A stretch of 64,000 nucleotides of DNA from Fidelibacterota bacterium (GTDB lineage Bacteria > Pseudomonadota > Alphaproteobacteria > Rhodospirillales > Rhodospirillaceae), in the NCBI GenBank assembly GCA_947476625.1, contig CANJRA010000005.1:1-64000 (forward strand). The letters run 5' to 3'. How positions within the stretch are numbered: position 1 is the first letter of the stretch; each line of letters opens with the position of its first letter. A program made the translations under genes and the position numbers. The notes under the pieces are model-generated. The model was not told the origin of the DNA. It ran no database searches and worked only from the letters and a program-made list of their open reading frames with translations. Positions 34,775 to 43,744 of this stretch are shown piece after piece.

Positions 34775-36952
34775 CTAGTGGCCCAGCGCTGTGTTTAGCT
34801 TTTGCAGCAAGCCCACAGCGGCCTCGCTGATAATGGTGCCGGGCGGGAAGATCGCAGCGGCGCCGGCTTTATACAATGCATCGAAATCTTGCGGCGGTAT
34901 CACGCCACCCACTACCACGAGGATGTCTGGGCGCCCCAGTTTCTTCAATGCGTCTTTCAACGCGGGCACCAAAGTCAGGTGACCCGCAGCCAGCGATGAT
35001 GCGCCGATGATGTGTACGTCGTTCTCCACCGCTTGTTTCGCGGCCTCGGCGGGTGTTTGAAACAAAGGACCAATGTCGACATCGAACCCTAAGTCGGCAA
35101 AGGCGGAAGCGATAACTTTTTGGCCGCGGTCGTGACCGTCTTGGCCCATCTTCGCAATTAAAATGCGCGGGCGTCGGCCTTCCTTCTCGGCGAAGGTCTC
35201 GACCATTTTTAATACGTTCTCCACGTCTTTCCCCGCTCCCACTTCCTTACGATACACGCCGGAGATGGATTTGATCTCGGCTATATGCCGGCCATAGATC
35301 TTTTCCAGCGCGCTGGTGATTTCGCCCACAGTGGCTTTCGCACGCCCCGCATTCACAGCCAGCTCCAGCAGGTTCCCCTTGCCGGTTTTTGCGGCGCGCG
35401 TCAAAGCGTCGAGTGTTGCTTGGCAAGCAGCTTCATCGCGCTCCGCACGCAGCCGTTGCAGTTTCTCCAACTGCGCCGCGCGCACGGCGCTATTATCGAC
35501 GCTGCGCACAGGAATGTCTTCCGTCGCATCCAGCTTATATTTGTTAACGCCGACCACGGTCTGCCGGCCAGAATCGATCCGCGCTTGTGCGCGCGCAGCC
35601 GCCTCTTCGATGCGCAATTTCGGAATGCCGGTTTCGATCGCCTTGGCCATGCCGCCTAGCGTTTCGACTTCCTGAATATGCATCCAGGCCTTTTGCGCTA
35701 GCTCGTAGGTTAAGCGTTCAACGTAATAACTGCCGCCCCAAGGATCGACGCCGCGGGTTGTCCCCGTCTCTTGTTGGATGAACAGCTGCGTATTGCGCGC
35801 GATCCGCGCCGAGAAGTCCGTAGGTAGGGCCAGAGCTTCGTCGAGCGCATTTGTGTGCAGCGATTGTGTATGCCCTTGCGTCGCCGCCATGGCTTCTACA
35901 CAGGTCCGCACGACGTTGTTGTAGACGTCCTGTGCCGTAAGGCTCCAGCCCGATGTCTGGCAGTGCGTGCGCAGGTTCAGCGATTTGTCGCTCTTAGGAT
36001 TGAACGGCTTGATCAGCTTTGCCCATAGCAGGCGCGCGGCGCGCATCTTGGCGACTTCCATGTAGAAGTTCATGCCGACCGCCCAAAAGAACGACAACCT
36101 CGGTGCAAATGCGTCAATATCGAGCCCGGCTTTTAGTCCGGTGCGCACATATTCCACGCCGTCGGCCAATGTATAGGCCAGTTCCAGGTCGGCAGTCGCT
36201 CCGGCTTCCTGCATGTGATAGCCGGAGATCGAAATGGAATTGAACTTCGGCATGTGCTGAGACGTGTAGGCGAAGATGTCCGAGATGATGCGCAGGCTCG
36301 GCATGGGCGGAAAGATGTAGGTGTTGCGCACCATGAATTCTTTTAAGATATCGTTCTGAATCGTTCCGGTAAGTTGCGCAGGCTTCACGCCCTGTTCTTC
36401 CGCCGCCACGATATACAAAGCCAGGATCGGCAGGACGGCGCCGTTCATGGTCATGGACACGCTCATCTGGTCGAGCGGAATGCCGTCAAACAACGTGCGC
36501 ATATCAAGGATGGAATCTACTGCGACACCGGCCATGCCGACATCGCTCACCACACGCGGATGATCGCTGTCATAGCCGCGGTGCGTGGCCAGATCGAATG
36601 CGATCGACAGACCCTTTTGTCCGGCAGCAAGGTTGCGGCGATAAAATGCGTTAGAGTCTTCCGCCGTCGAAAACCCGGCATATTGGCGCACCGTCCACGG
36701 CTGCGTGACGTACATCGCAGGATAGGGCCCGCGCAGAAACGGCGCCATGCCGGGGCGGGTGTCGAGGAAATCGAGCCCCTCCAGATCGGCCGCCGTGAAT
36801 ACTGGTTTCACAGCGATGCCTTCCGGTGTCTGCCAGGCAATCTCGGATTCCTGGTTGCTCGGGGCTTTCCATTCTCTCTCCGTCAGTCCGCCCGCATTGG
36901 TCTTTAGGCTGACATTGGCGAAGTTGGGAATCTTGGATGTAATTTTATTCAT
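34775..36952 (-). CDS. Methylmalonyl-CoA mutase, large (catalytic) subunit
   Basis: 725 aa. TIM-barrel substrate domain ([70 protein letters not shown]) followed by a C-terminal cobalamin domain with the base-off His motif GQDGHDRG. Interconverts methylmalonyl-CoA and succinyl-CoA, needed for propionate and odd-chain or branched-chain breakdown. Partner of the small-subunit gene 5 bp upstream. Confidence 0.95.
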   Translation of the reverse strand: MNKITSKIPNFANVSLKTNAGGLTEREWKAPSNQESEIAWQTPEGIAVKPVFTAADLEGLDFLDTRPGMAPFLRGPYPAMYVTQPWTVRQYAGFSTAEDSNAFYRRNLAAGQKGLSIAFDLATHRGYDSDHPRVVSDVGMAGVAVDSILDMRTLFDGIPLDQMSVSMTMNGAVLPILALYIVAAEEQGVKPAQLTGTIQNDILKEFMVRNTYIFPPMPSLRIISDIFAYTSQHMPKFNSISISGYHMQEAGATADLELAYTLADGVEYVRTGLKAGLDIDAFAPRLSFFWAVGMNFYMEVAKMRAARLLWAKLIKPFNPKSDKSLNLRTHCQTSGWSLTAQDVYNNVVRTCVEAMAATQGHTQSLHTNALDEALALPTDFSARIARNTQLFIQQETGTTRGVDPWGGSYYVERLTYELAQKAWMHIQEVETLGGMAKAIETGIPKLRIEEAAARAQARIDSGRQTVVGVNKYKLDATEDIPVRSVDNSAVRAAQLEKLQRLRAERDEAACQATLDALTRAAKTGKGNLLELAVNAGRAKATVGEITSALEKIYGRHIAEIKSISGVYRKEVGAGKDVENVLKMVETFAEKEGRRPRILIAKMGQDGHDRGQKVIASAFADLGFDVDIGPLFQTPAEAAKQAVENDVHIIGASSLAAGHLTLVPALKDALKKLGRPDILVVVGGVIPPQDFDALYKAGAAAIFPPGTIISEAAVGLLQKLNTALGH

Positions 36953-36957
36953 GCGGC

Positions 36958-38970
36958 TTACCGACCGACCTTGAGACGCTGATGCGCGCCTTCCAAAATG
37001 GTCTTCGCATCACAACCGACAAAGATGAAATCGTCGACACCGGCAGACTTCAGCGTCGCCTCCAAATCGCCGCCGCGGCCTGCGAGATAAACGGTTGCAG
37101 CGCCTGCATCTTTGAGTGCCTTGGCGACATGTGTCGCGTGCACGACGTAAAGCGCATCGGTGCTGCAGATGATCGCCAAGCCGGCGCCGCTTGATGTGAA
37201 GTCACGCACAATAGCGGCGATCTCAGTGCCGCCTGCGCTCGGCACGGCCGCGATGCCGCCGGCTTCGAAGAAGTTCTTGGCGAAGGCCGCGCGCGCCGTG
37301 AACTCGCCTGAGGTGCCGATAGCCGCGAGAAAAACCTTCGGCCGCTGACCGTATGCTGCTTTGAAGGTGTCGCTGGCATCGCGCAATTTTTCAAAGTCTT
37401 CCGCCAGACGAATGCACGGCAGCGGCGTCATTGTCAGTCGCATCTTGCCGCTACCAAGAGCCGCGACCATCGCCGCGATATTCGCTCCGCCACGCGCGGC
37501 CTTGACCAGGCTTTCCATGAAAGCACCTTGTCCCGGCGCTGTCAGCGGCACGATACCCTCTGCCTTGTCCCCGCTCGTGGGCGCGCGCCTAATCGATTCT
37601 ACCGGCACTTCGTCGACATGCGGAAATTCGCTAACGCCCGTAATCGCGTCCTTGCGCTTGGCGATATTCGTGGCGCGAGCAGTCTGAACCGCCGCGATCT
37701 TGGCGGCAACAAAGCCCGATATCAGTGCATTGCCCATGCCGCCTTGCTTTTCGATATCTTGCAAGACGCTCCAGGCTTTTTCCGCCAGATCGTCCGTCAG
37801 CTTCTCGAACATCCAGGCGCCGCCAGCGGGATCGATGACTTTGGCTATGTGCGCCTCTTCCTGCAGAAGTACCTGCGTATTGCGCGCAACGCGGCGGCCA
37901 AGCTCGCTCGGCAAGCCCAGTGCGTTATCAAACGGCAGCACTGTTACGGCGTCGGCACCGCCCACGCCGGCGGCAAAGCAGGCCACGGTCGTGCGCAACA
38001 TATTCACCCATGGGTCGCGCTGGCTCATCATCCGCGGTGCGGTACAGGCCGTAATGGGCGCGATACGGCTTTCGGCATTCGCACCGCAGGCTTCCGCCAC
38101 ACGGGCCCACAATTTCCGCAAGGCGCGCAGCTTGGCAATGCCGAGGAAAAAGTCCGCATCCACGGCTATTGTGAACGCGATCTGCCCGCAGGCCGCGTCA
38201 ATGCTCATTCCGGCGTGCGTTAAGGCGCGCAAATACTCTGCAGCCGTTCCCAAGGCGCAGCCCAGCTCCTGCGCTTCGGCCGCGCCCGCGGAATGATAGG
38301 CGACGGTGTTCACGTTCAGCCCGCGCGCCTTGGGATGTGCCTTGGCGATATAAGCTGCCGCATCGGCAACGCGCGCATATGCGGTTTCGAGATCGGCAAC
38401 TAACTGCCCGCTGGTTGCCAGCGCGTTCAAGGGGTCGAGACCAAAATTGCCGGTGAACGCGTCTGCCTTGATGCCGCGGTTTTCCAACAACGCCAGCAAC
38501 AGCGCGGCATAGGGCAGGGGCGGTGAGGCCGCCTCCAGCACGACCGGGGCCATGTCGAGGAGAACATCTTTCAAAGCACGGTCGAGATCGACCAGCGCGC
38601 GGATGGTCGTGCCCTTCGCGCCACCAGCGTCGACTTTCAACGCGATGGAAGAGGCGCCGCGCTCTAAATCCTTCAGGATCCCGGCATTGGCAGTGGCGGG
38701 GTCTGGATGGCCTTGAGTCGGTCGGATATCCCAACCCTTCGCCGCTGTGCCGGGCATCTTGGGCAGACCAGATGTATCGTCCGGCGTCCAGTCTGCGCGG
38801 GTGTACAGCGGCTGTAGCGCAATGCCGTCGTATGTCCGCGAGACCAGCTTCTTGTCGAAGGGTGCACCGCCCAGAATTTTATCGACGAGTTTCAGCCACT
38901 GATCATGGGTCGCGGGCGGGAAGTCCCCGGCCAAGCTCAAAGTGCCATCAGACGTCTCTTGAGCAGACAA
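36958..38970 (-). CDS. Methylmalonyl-CoA mutase, small subunit
   Basis: 670 aa, start codon TTG at 38970 with GGGGA upstream. It has the same mutase fold ([49 protein letters not shown]) but a degenerate C-terminal cobalamin domain: the DxHxxG motif is missing, as expected for the non-catalytic subunit of the heterodimer. First gene of the mutase-meaB operon, preceded by an unusual 16-bp tandem repeat. Confidence 0.92.
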   Translation of the reverse strand: MSAQETSDGTLSLAGDFPPATHDQWLKLVDKILGGAPFDKKLVSRTYDGIALQPLYTRADWTPDDTSGLPKMPGTAAKGWDIRPTQGHPDPATANAGILKDLERGASSIALKVDAGGAKGTTIRALVDLDRALKDVLLDMAPVVLEAASPPLPYAALLLALLENRGIKADAFTGNFGLDPLNALATSGQLVADLETAYARVADAAAYIAKAHPKARGLNVNTVAYHSAGAAEAQELGCALGTAAEYLRALTHAGMSIDAACGQIAFTIAVDADFFLGIAKLRALRKLWARVAEACGANAESRIAPITACTAPRMMSQRDPWVNMLRTTVACFAAGVGGADAVTVLPFDNALGLPSELGRRVARNTQVLLQEEAHIAKVIDPAGGAWMFEKLTDDLAEKAWSVLQDIEKQGGMGNALISGFVAAKIAAVQTARATNIAKRKDAITGVSEFPHVDEVPVESIRRAPTSGDKAEGIVPLTAPGQGAFMESLVKAARGGANIAAMVAALGSGKMRLTMTPLPCIRLAEDFEKLRDASDTFKAAYGQRPKVFLAAIGTSGEFTARAAFAKNFFEAGGIAAVPSAGGTEIAAIVRDFTSSGAGLAIICSTDALYVVHATHVAKALKDAGAATVYLAGRGGDLEATLKSAGVDDFIFVGCDAKTILEGAHQRLKVGR

Positions 38971-38984
38971 CGTGCAAGGTCCCC

Positions 38985-39030
38985 GTCGTTTGTCTTATCT
39001 GTCGTTTGTCTTATCTGTCGTTTGTCTTAT
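38985..39030. repeat. 16-bp tandem repeat, 2.9 copies, upstream of the mutase operon
   Basis: GTCGTTTGTCTTATCT at 38985-39000 and 39001-39016, then 14 bases of a third copy to 39030. Lies 15-60 bp upstream of the TTG start of the mutase small subunit, so it overlaps its promoter or 5' leader. Confidence 0.9.
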
Positions 39031-39056
39031 TTTATGGCGCTGAGAGGTTCTGTCTT

Positions 39057-39102
39057 AGTGGCTTAAAACCAGCCCGTCAAACGCCCCGAAGTGGCTTAAA
39101 AC
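39057..39102. repeat. Pair of 13-bp direct repeats, 33 bp apart
   Basis: AGTGGCTTAAAAC at 39057-39069 and again at 39090-39102. Start-to-start distance is 33 bp, about three helical turns, just upstream of the methyltransferase start. They could be a regulator's half-sites. Confidence 0.6.
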
Positions 39103-39132
39103 TGCCATATAATGCCCTTCCAAGGACAGCAC

Positions 39133-39726
39133 ATGAACGACCCCACTATACCCTTCCCAAGCCTCGGAAAGCCTAGTTTTGATCGACCGGCGGACCCGGC
39201 GATTTCGCCGTCTGTCTGGGTTCAGCGCTGGATGCATCTGATCCGCCCGGGCGGGCGGGTTCTGGACCTGGCCGCAGGTCATGGCCGGCATGCCCGGGTC
39301 ATGGCGGCGGCGGGTTTTAAGGTCGTTGCGGTGGATCTGGACGTCTCGGGTCTTGCCGATCTTAAGGTTGATAGCGGAGTTGAAGTGCTGGCGGCCGATC
39401 TGGAAAACGGTACGTGGCCTTTTGAGGATGACGCCTTCGACGCCATTGTCGTCGCCAACTACCTGCACCGGCCCCATTTCCCGCATCTGGCGGCAAGCCT
39501 TGCGCCGGGCGGTGTATTGATCTTCGAGACTTTTGGGCGTGGTAATGAAGTCTATGGTCGTCCGCGCAATCCCGATTTTCTGCTGGCCCCCGGCGAATTG
39601 CTGACGGCTTTTTCACCGCAACTCGAAATCGTCGCTTACGAACACGGTCATGAACAAACACCGCGTCCCGCCGTCCGTCAGCGGATATGCGCGGTCAAGG
39701 GATCCGGTCCCTTCGCGCTTACTTAA
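39133..39726 (+). CDS. Class I SAM-dependent methyltransferase
   Basis: 197 aa from the ATG at 39133 (39112 is an alternative). Motif I GRVLDLAAGHGRHARVMA, then VVAVDLDVSG, EVLAADLENGTWPFEDDAFDAIVVANYLHRP. Similar short methyltransferases are common; substrate unknown. The 3' end overlaps the convergent Moco-fold gene by 8 bp. Confidence 0.8.
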   Translation: MNDPTIPFPSLGKPSFDRPADPAISPSVWVQRWMHLIRPGGRVLDLAAGHGRHARVMAAAGFKVVAVDLDVSGLADLKVDSGVEVLAADLENGTWPFEDDAFDAIVVANYLHRPHFPHLAASLAPGGVLIFETFGRGNEVYGRPRNPDFLLAPGELLTAFSPQLEIVAYEHGHEQTPRPAVRQRICAVKGSGPFALT

Positions 39727-40189
39727 TTTCAACAGCCGCAAGCTTGCGTACAGCGCGTCCGCCGTGTTTGTCGCCGCCGACAATCAGACGCATGCCGCCG
39801 TCGGATATCGCGACGTTATCGCGCGTCAGCGCGACGATAACCTGGGCGTTTCCGTAGTCTGGATCAAGCTCCGCGAGCGACATCGTAATCACATAGTCAT
39901 CGCTTGATCTCACCAGTAAACTATGATGCAGCGCGGCGTTCTTTTGTTTGTCTGTCAGCGCGACGCGCTGTAACACGGCCCATAATAGAGGGCCCTTATA
40001 GACCGCCTCTTCCTTACCTTTGCCGTTAATGAACGACACCGCCATCTCGGTTTGCGGCATCGCCGCTAGTTCTGCCACCGTCAGCTTCAAAGGCTTGGCG
40101 ATTGTTCCGGAAATGGAAAGTGTCTCGTCCGCATATGCCGGCGCCGCAAGAAGTAGCAGGAGTGCAAACCGTAAAACTTTCGTCATCAT
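39719..40189 (-). CDS. Exported molybdopterin-oxidoreductase-fold protein, no cysteine
   Basis: 156 aa with a signal peptide (MMTKVLRFALLLLLAAPAYA). The mature part (LSISGTIAKPLKLTVAELAAMP..., YKGPLLWAVLQRVAL, LDPDYGN, MRLIVGGDKHGGRAVRKLAAVEI) matches a trimmed sulfite-oxidase-type Moco domain. The cysteine that binds molybdenum in that family is absent, indeed the whole chain has no cysteine. It is 3 bp downstream of mop, next to molybdate transport genes, so a role around molybdenum or pterin binding is plausible, but catalysis is doubtful. Confidence 0.65.
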   Translation of the reverse strand: MMTKVLRFALLLLLAAPAYADETLSISGTIAKPLKLTVAELAAMPQTEMAVSFINGKGKEEAVYKGPLLWAVLQRVALTDKQKNAALHHSLLVRSSDDYVITMSLAELDPDYGNAQVIVALTRDNVAISDGGMRLIVGGDKHGGRAVRKLAAVEIK

Positions 40190-40192
40190 GGT

Positions 40193-40399
40193 CTATTTCC
40201 CAATCATCACGTCTGATGCCTTAATGATCGCGGTCACTTTATCGCCCTTTTTGAGGCGCAATTCCTCGACCGCCTCATTGGTAACAGACGATGTCAAAAT
40301 CACGCCGCGTCCAACGTCAATTTGCACATGCGCCGTGGTTTGCCCTTTTTTGACCGTTACGATCTTGCCCTTAACCTGATTGCGCGCGCTGAGTTTCAT
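40193..40399 (-). CDS. mop: Mop-type molybdopterin/molybdate-binding protein
   Basis: 68 aa, a single TOBE/Mop domain: MKLSARNQVKGKIVTVKKGQ, HVQIDVGRGVILTSSVT, LRLKKGDKVTAIIKASDVMIGK. The ATG at 40399 is preferred because the longer frame to 40465 would run through the operator-like palindrome. Mop proteins assemble into hexamers that bind molybdate. Since ModC in this locus lacks the usual TOBE domain, this separate Mop may store molybdate or report its level. Confidence 0.85.
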   Translation of the reverse strand: MKLSARNQVKGKIVTVKKGQTTAHVQIDVGRGVILTSSVTNEAVEELRLKKGDKVTAIIKASDVMIGK

Positions 40400-40447
40400 A
40401 ATGTTTCCCGCATGTGTGACTTCGATATATCCATAATAATATTTCAT

Positions 40448-40471
40448 CGTTATATTTTCACGCATATATCG
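40448..40471. promoter_or_regulatory. ModE-like operator between mop and modA
   Basis: CGTTATATT-TTCACGC-ATATATCG at 40448-40471. Size and half-sites agree with the ModE molybdate-repressor palindrome (CGTTATAT...ATATAACG). It is centred between the divergent mop and modA starts, where ModE would repress both when molybdate is plentiful. No modE gene is in the window. Confidence 0.6.
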
Positions 40472-40493
40472 TTAGCGTAACTAAAGGATGGCT

Positions 40494-41264
40494 ATGTCTC
40501 GCTTAACAAACGTGGTGATAGGCTTTGCCGCTGTGGCCCTATGGCTGGCACCCGCTGCCAAAGCTGCCGATGCCGCGCTCGTGGTTTACGCCGCCGCCAG
40601 TTTAACCGACGCACTGAACGAAGTTGCCGAGGCGTATGGCAAAACCGGAAAGCCGAAACCGGTCTTTTCCTACGCCGCCAGTTCAGCCCTCGCGCGCCAG
40701 ATCGAGAACGGCGCACCGGCCGGAATTTTCATTTCCGCCGACGAGCAATGGATGGATTACATCGCCGACCGCAAACTGGTTGCGCCCGGTACGCGCGCAT
40801 CTTTTCTTAGTAACACCCTGGTCCTGATTGCGCCCGCCGACCGTCCGCTGAAGATCGATATCGTGCCCGGTTTCCCTCTGGCGAAGGCGCTCGGCACCGG
40901 CAAACTCTCCATGGCCGATCCCGAAAGCGTGCCCGCCGGCAAATACGGTAAATCCGCTCTCGAAAATATGGGCGTCTGGCGCGCGGTCGAAGGCAACGCC
41001 ATACGCAGCGAAAATGTCCGTGCCGCATTAGCGTTTGTTGAACGCGGTGAGGCCGCTGCCGGCATCGTCTATGCCACGGATGCCGCCGCCACGAAGAAAG
41101 TCGCGATCGTCGGCACGTTTCCTGCCGCCAGTCACGAACCGATCTCCTATCCGATCGGCATCATCGCTGCCCATGACACGCCCGCCGCGCGCGACTTTCA
41201 AAGCTTTGTGCTGGGCGATGCGGCCAAAGCCGTTTTTGTCAAATACGGCTTCTCGCTGAAATAA
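40494..41264 (+). CDS. modA: Molybdate ABC transporter, substrate-binding protein
   Basis: 256 aa from the ATG at 40494 (AAGG 6 nt upstream; an ATG at 40488 has no spacing). Signal peptide ending AKAAD, then LVVYAAASLTDALNEVAEAYGK, YAASSALARQIENGAPAGIFISADEQWMD, the ModA pattern for oxyanion binding, and GIVYATDAA. Periplasmic molybdate/tungstate capture. Confidence 0.94.
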   Translation: MSRLTNVVIGFAAVALWLAPAAKAADAALVVYAAASLTDALNEVAEAYGKTGKPKPVFSYAASSALARQIENGAPAGIFISADEQWMDYIADRKLVAPGTRASFLSNTLVLIAPADRPLKIDIVPGFPLAKALGTGKLSMADPESVPAGKYGKSALENMGVWRAVEGNAIRSENVRAALAFVERGEAAAGIVYATDAAATKKVAIVGTFPAASHEPISYPIGIIAAHDTPAARDFQSFVLGDAAKAVFVKYGFSLK

Positions 41265-41346
41265 GGTGCTGTTCCCACTTACAGGCGATCTATATCCACG
41301 CCAATATGTGCACCGCGTGCGCGCATCGATAAATCCAGGAACGTGA

Positions 41347-42042
41347 ATGTTCGAACTAACACCGGCGGAATGGCAGGCCGTCCAACTCAGTCTGAAAGTC
41401 GGACTGTGGGCAACTGTGCTTAGCTTGCCGCCGGGATTCCTGCTGGCTTATGTGCTGGCGCGTTTCCAGTTTCCGTTGAAGAGCCTGCTCAACGGCTTGG
41501 TCTACATGCCGCTGGTGCTGCCGCCCGTGGTGACCGGCATGATTCTCCTTTTGTTGTTCGGCACGCGCGGGCCCATCGGGCAGTTCCTCGAGAATGTCTT
41601 CGGCATCACGATTGCTTTTAAATGGACTGGCGCAGCGCTTGCCGCCGCTATCATGGGCTTGCCCTTGATGGTGCGCGCCATGCGCCTGTCTATTGAAGCC
41701 GTCGATCGCCGTCTTGAGTTGGCCGCGCGCACCTTAGGCGCAAGTTGGTGGCGGGCTTTCTTCACCATCACGCTGCCGCTGTCGCTGCCTGGCATCATTG
41801 CCGGCGCTATCCTTTCTTTCGCCAAAAGCTTCGGCGAATTTGGTGCGACGATTACCTTCGTCTCCAACATTCCCGGCGAAACGCAAACGCTGCCTATCGC
41901 CATTTACAGTTTTTTGCAGTCTCCCACCGGCGACGGTCCCGCCATCCGCTTGGCGATCTTGTCCGTTGTTGTTTCGATGCTTGCGATTGTCGGCTCCGAA
42001 TGGCTTGAGCGCCGCGTGACCGACCGCGTGCGGACGGTGTAA
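41347..42042 (+). CDS. modB: Molybdate ABC transporter, permease
   Basis: 231 aa, five to six helices. The EAA-loop that contacts the ATPase is seen as ELAARTLGASWWRAFFTITLPLSLPGIIAGA, and SFAKSFGEFGATITFVSNIPGETQTLPIAIY is typical of ModB. AGGA precedes the ATG. Confidence 0.94.
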   Translation: MFELTPAEWQAVQLSLKVGLWATVLSLPPGFLLAYVLARFQFPLKSLLNGLVYMPLVLPPVVTGMILLLLFGTRGPIGQFLENVFGITIAFKWTGAALAAAIMGLPLMVRAMRLSIEAVDRRLELAARTLGASWWRAFFTITLPLSLPGIIAGAILSFAKSFGEFGATITFVSNIPGETQTLPIAIYSFLQSPTGDGPAIRLAILSVVVSMLAIVGSEWLERRVTDRVRTV

Positions 42043-42044
42043 CG

Positions 42045-42689
42045 ATGAGTTTCGATATCGACGTTGAAGCCCGTCGTGGGGCTTTCCATATCGCCGCCGC
42101 ATTTCAGGCCGCCCCTGGGATCACCGCGCTGTTTGGTCCTTCCGGCGCAGGCAAAACCTCGATCTTGAATATGATAGCGGGCGTGATGAAACCCGCGCGC
42201 GGGCGCATTGCGGTTGATGGCCAGGTTTTGTTTGATTCCGCCGCGCGCATCGATGTCAAACCCGAACGCCGCCGTGTTGGCTATATCTTCCAGGATGCGC
42301 GGTTGTTCCCGCATATGTCGGTGGAAAACAATTTGCTCTACGGCTTCAAGCTCGCGCCGCCAGAGGGTCGCTATGCGTCGCCCGAGCACGTCACCGCGCT
42401 CCTCGGTATCTCACATCTGCTCGCGCGTCGCCCCGCTTCGCTCTCGGGCGGCGAGCAGCAGCGTGTTGCTATCGGGCGGGTCATTCTTGCAAGTCCGCGC
42501 CTGCTGTTGATGGACGAGCCGCTCGCCTCATTGGACGATGCCCGTAAACAGGAAGTCCTGCCCTATATCGAGCGGCTTCGAGACGATTTGAAAATCCCGA
42601 TCCTTTACGTCACGCACGCGCGCGCCGAGGTCGACCGCCTCGCGGCGATCGTCATTACGCTTGAGAATGGAAAGATAAAGGCGGCTTAG
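42045..42689 (+). CDS. modC: Molybdate ABC transporter, ATP-binding protein lacking the TOBE domain
   Basis: 214 aa. Walker A GPSGAGKTSIL, Q-loop YIFQDARLFPHM, signature LSGGEQQRVAIGR, Walker B LLLMDEPLASLD, switch His in YVTHARAEVDRL. Usual ModC proteins are about 350 aa with C-terminal Mop/TOBE domains that sense molybdate; this one stops right after the ATPase core. A separate Mop protein is encoded upstream. The stop is intact; the flanking DNA contains mobile debris, so loss of a C-terminal extension is conceivable. Confidence 0.92.
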   Translation: MSFDIDVEARRGAFHIAAAFQAAPGITALFGPSGAGKTSILNMIAGVMKPARGRIAVDGQVLFDSAARIDVKPERRRVGYIFQDARLFPHMSVENNLLYGFKLAPPEGRYASPEHVTALLGISHLLARRPASLSGGEQQRVAIGRVILASPRLLLMDEPLASLDDARKQEVLPYIERLRDDLKIPILYVTHARAEVDRLAAIVITLENGKIKAA

Positions 42690-42872
42690 ACGCTGGTTGG
42701 CTCTGCCAACGGCGGTGGGGCGCCCGCGGTGCCGTCGTAGGCTGGTGTCACTGTCTGCGCAACGGGGCTCTCTTGCACGACGGCGTTTTTTGCCTTCCGT
42801 CGTACCACGCGGTTAACGGCAAGGGAGCGGGACCGGGCCCGGGCGGCGTCCAGTGACGAGGTGAAGGATCTG
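42686..42872 (-). pseudogene. C-terminal fragment of an unidentified gene
   Basis: A frame open for about 62 codons (RSFTSSLDAARARSRSL..., NRVVRRKAKNAVVQESP..., AGAPPPLAEPTSV then TAA) with host-like codon use and an Ala/Pro-rich end but no start. It joins the IS3-like remnant at about 42870. It may be the tail of a gene whose body was deleted by the IS; it overlaps the modC stop by 4 bp. Family not recognised. Confidence 0.35.
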
Positions 42873-43104
42873 CGCCGTTCGAAAACACCTCCGACAAGCC
42901 GTCCATCGCCTGGCGCTTCCAGGTGCTCACCTGATTCGGATGCACCTAATGACGGGCCGCGATCTCCTGGACCGTCTTGTCGCCCCGTAGAGCCTCAAGC
43001 GCCTTGAACTCGCCCGTAAACCGTCGCCGTGTCGTCATAGCCAATCCCTCCGTTACCGAGGGAATACACCTTAACACCCTGTCCGATTTCCTGGGACCAG
43101 CTCA
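42869..43104 (-). mobile_element. Remnant of an IS3-family element (left end plus orfA fragment)
   Basis: The terminus at 43104 reads TGAGCTGGTCCCAGGAAATC on the minus strand, a typical IS3-family end. Inside is orfA from ATG at 43038: MTTRRRFTGEFKALEALRGD, VQEIAARH, stop, VHPNQVSTWKRQAMDGLSEVFSNGAD. Compared with intact relatives it has lost three codons (KVA-like) early, carries an in-frame TAG, and ends abruptly at about 42869. No orfB remains. Confidence 0.75.
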
Positions 43105-43263
43105 GTGACCCGCATTATGCCGCTGGCCTTTCTGGCACCGGACATTGTTCAGGCTATCTACGAGGGACGTCAGCCTGCCGATCTGAAGGTAAAGGCGTTA
43201 TCGGCGAACCTCCCACTCGAATGGACCGAGCAACGTCGTGCTCTCGGGTTCTCCGCGCGCTGA
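43105..43263 (+). pseudogene. C-terminal fragment of a site-specific (serine) recombinase
   Basis: The frame VTRIMPLAFLAPDIVQAIYEG, RQPADLKVKAL, PLEWTEQRRALGF, stop at 43261 matches the conserved tail of large 'recombinase family' proteins. It starts exactly where the IS3-like end stops, so the element inserted into the recombinase gene and the upstream part has been lost. Confidence 0.65.
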
Positions 43264-43527
43264 GGCCGAGGTTTCATCATTCTCCGACCGGTGTTGCGTA
43301 GCAACATAAGCGAGCGTTTGTTGCGCTGCGGATATGCGATTTTGACTCCAAATTCTCAAATTCACAGAGCTGAAAGGGATCTCTGGGGCAAAAAGTTGAT
43401 CTGGAAATGGGGCTTCGGAGAAAAACCGGGAGGTCTAAGGCTAAATGCCGCCATCGAGCGGAAAAATAGGCATGGAGAGTGCATCGTGTTGGCTGTAACT
43501 ATCTGAAATATAAACATTAATCCGACT

Positions 43528-43544
43528 AAGCGCTGAGAGCGCTT
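43528..43544 (-). terminator. Hairpin downstream of tRNA-Gln
   Basis: AAGCGCT-GAG-AGCGCTT, a perfect 7-bp stem that can be extended by TCCG/CGGA on the outside. It lies 18 bp past the tRNA 3' end and probably ends the tRNA transcript, although the T-run is poor. Confidence 0.5.
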
Positions 43545-43561
43545 CGGACAGCTAGCCTGGT

Positions 43562-43635
43562 TGGCTGGGGCGCCAGGGATCGAACCTGGGATGCCGGTAC
43601 CAAAAACCGGTGCCTTACCGCTTGGCGACGCCCCA
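43562..43635 (-). tRNA. tRNA-Gln(UUG)
   Basis: 74 nt on the minus strand. Acceptor TGGGGCG pairs with CGCCCCA; D arm GCCAAGCGGTAAGGC; anticodon arm CCGGTTTTTGGTACCGG with anticodon TTG; T arm CAGGTTCGAATCCTG; discriminator G and encoded CCA at 43562-43564. All arms pair correctly. Confidence 0.95.
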
Positions 43636-43744
43636 ACAAGCCTGGGAAACGGCGCGGACATTAAGGGACATCAGGTACTTCCCGCAACGGTGAAAGTTCG
43701 TTCCGGTGCAGGAACTTACTTCCCCGGAGCTACCGGCCCCAGAA

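Noticed and set aside
43291-43506. Short plus-strand frame between the recombinase fragment and tRNA-Gln
   Set aside because: No ribosome site, odd codon use, no recognisable domain; region looks like decayed DNA.
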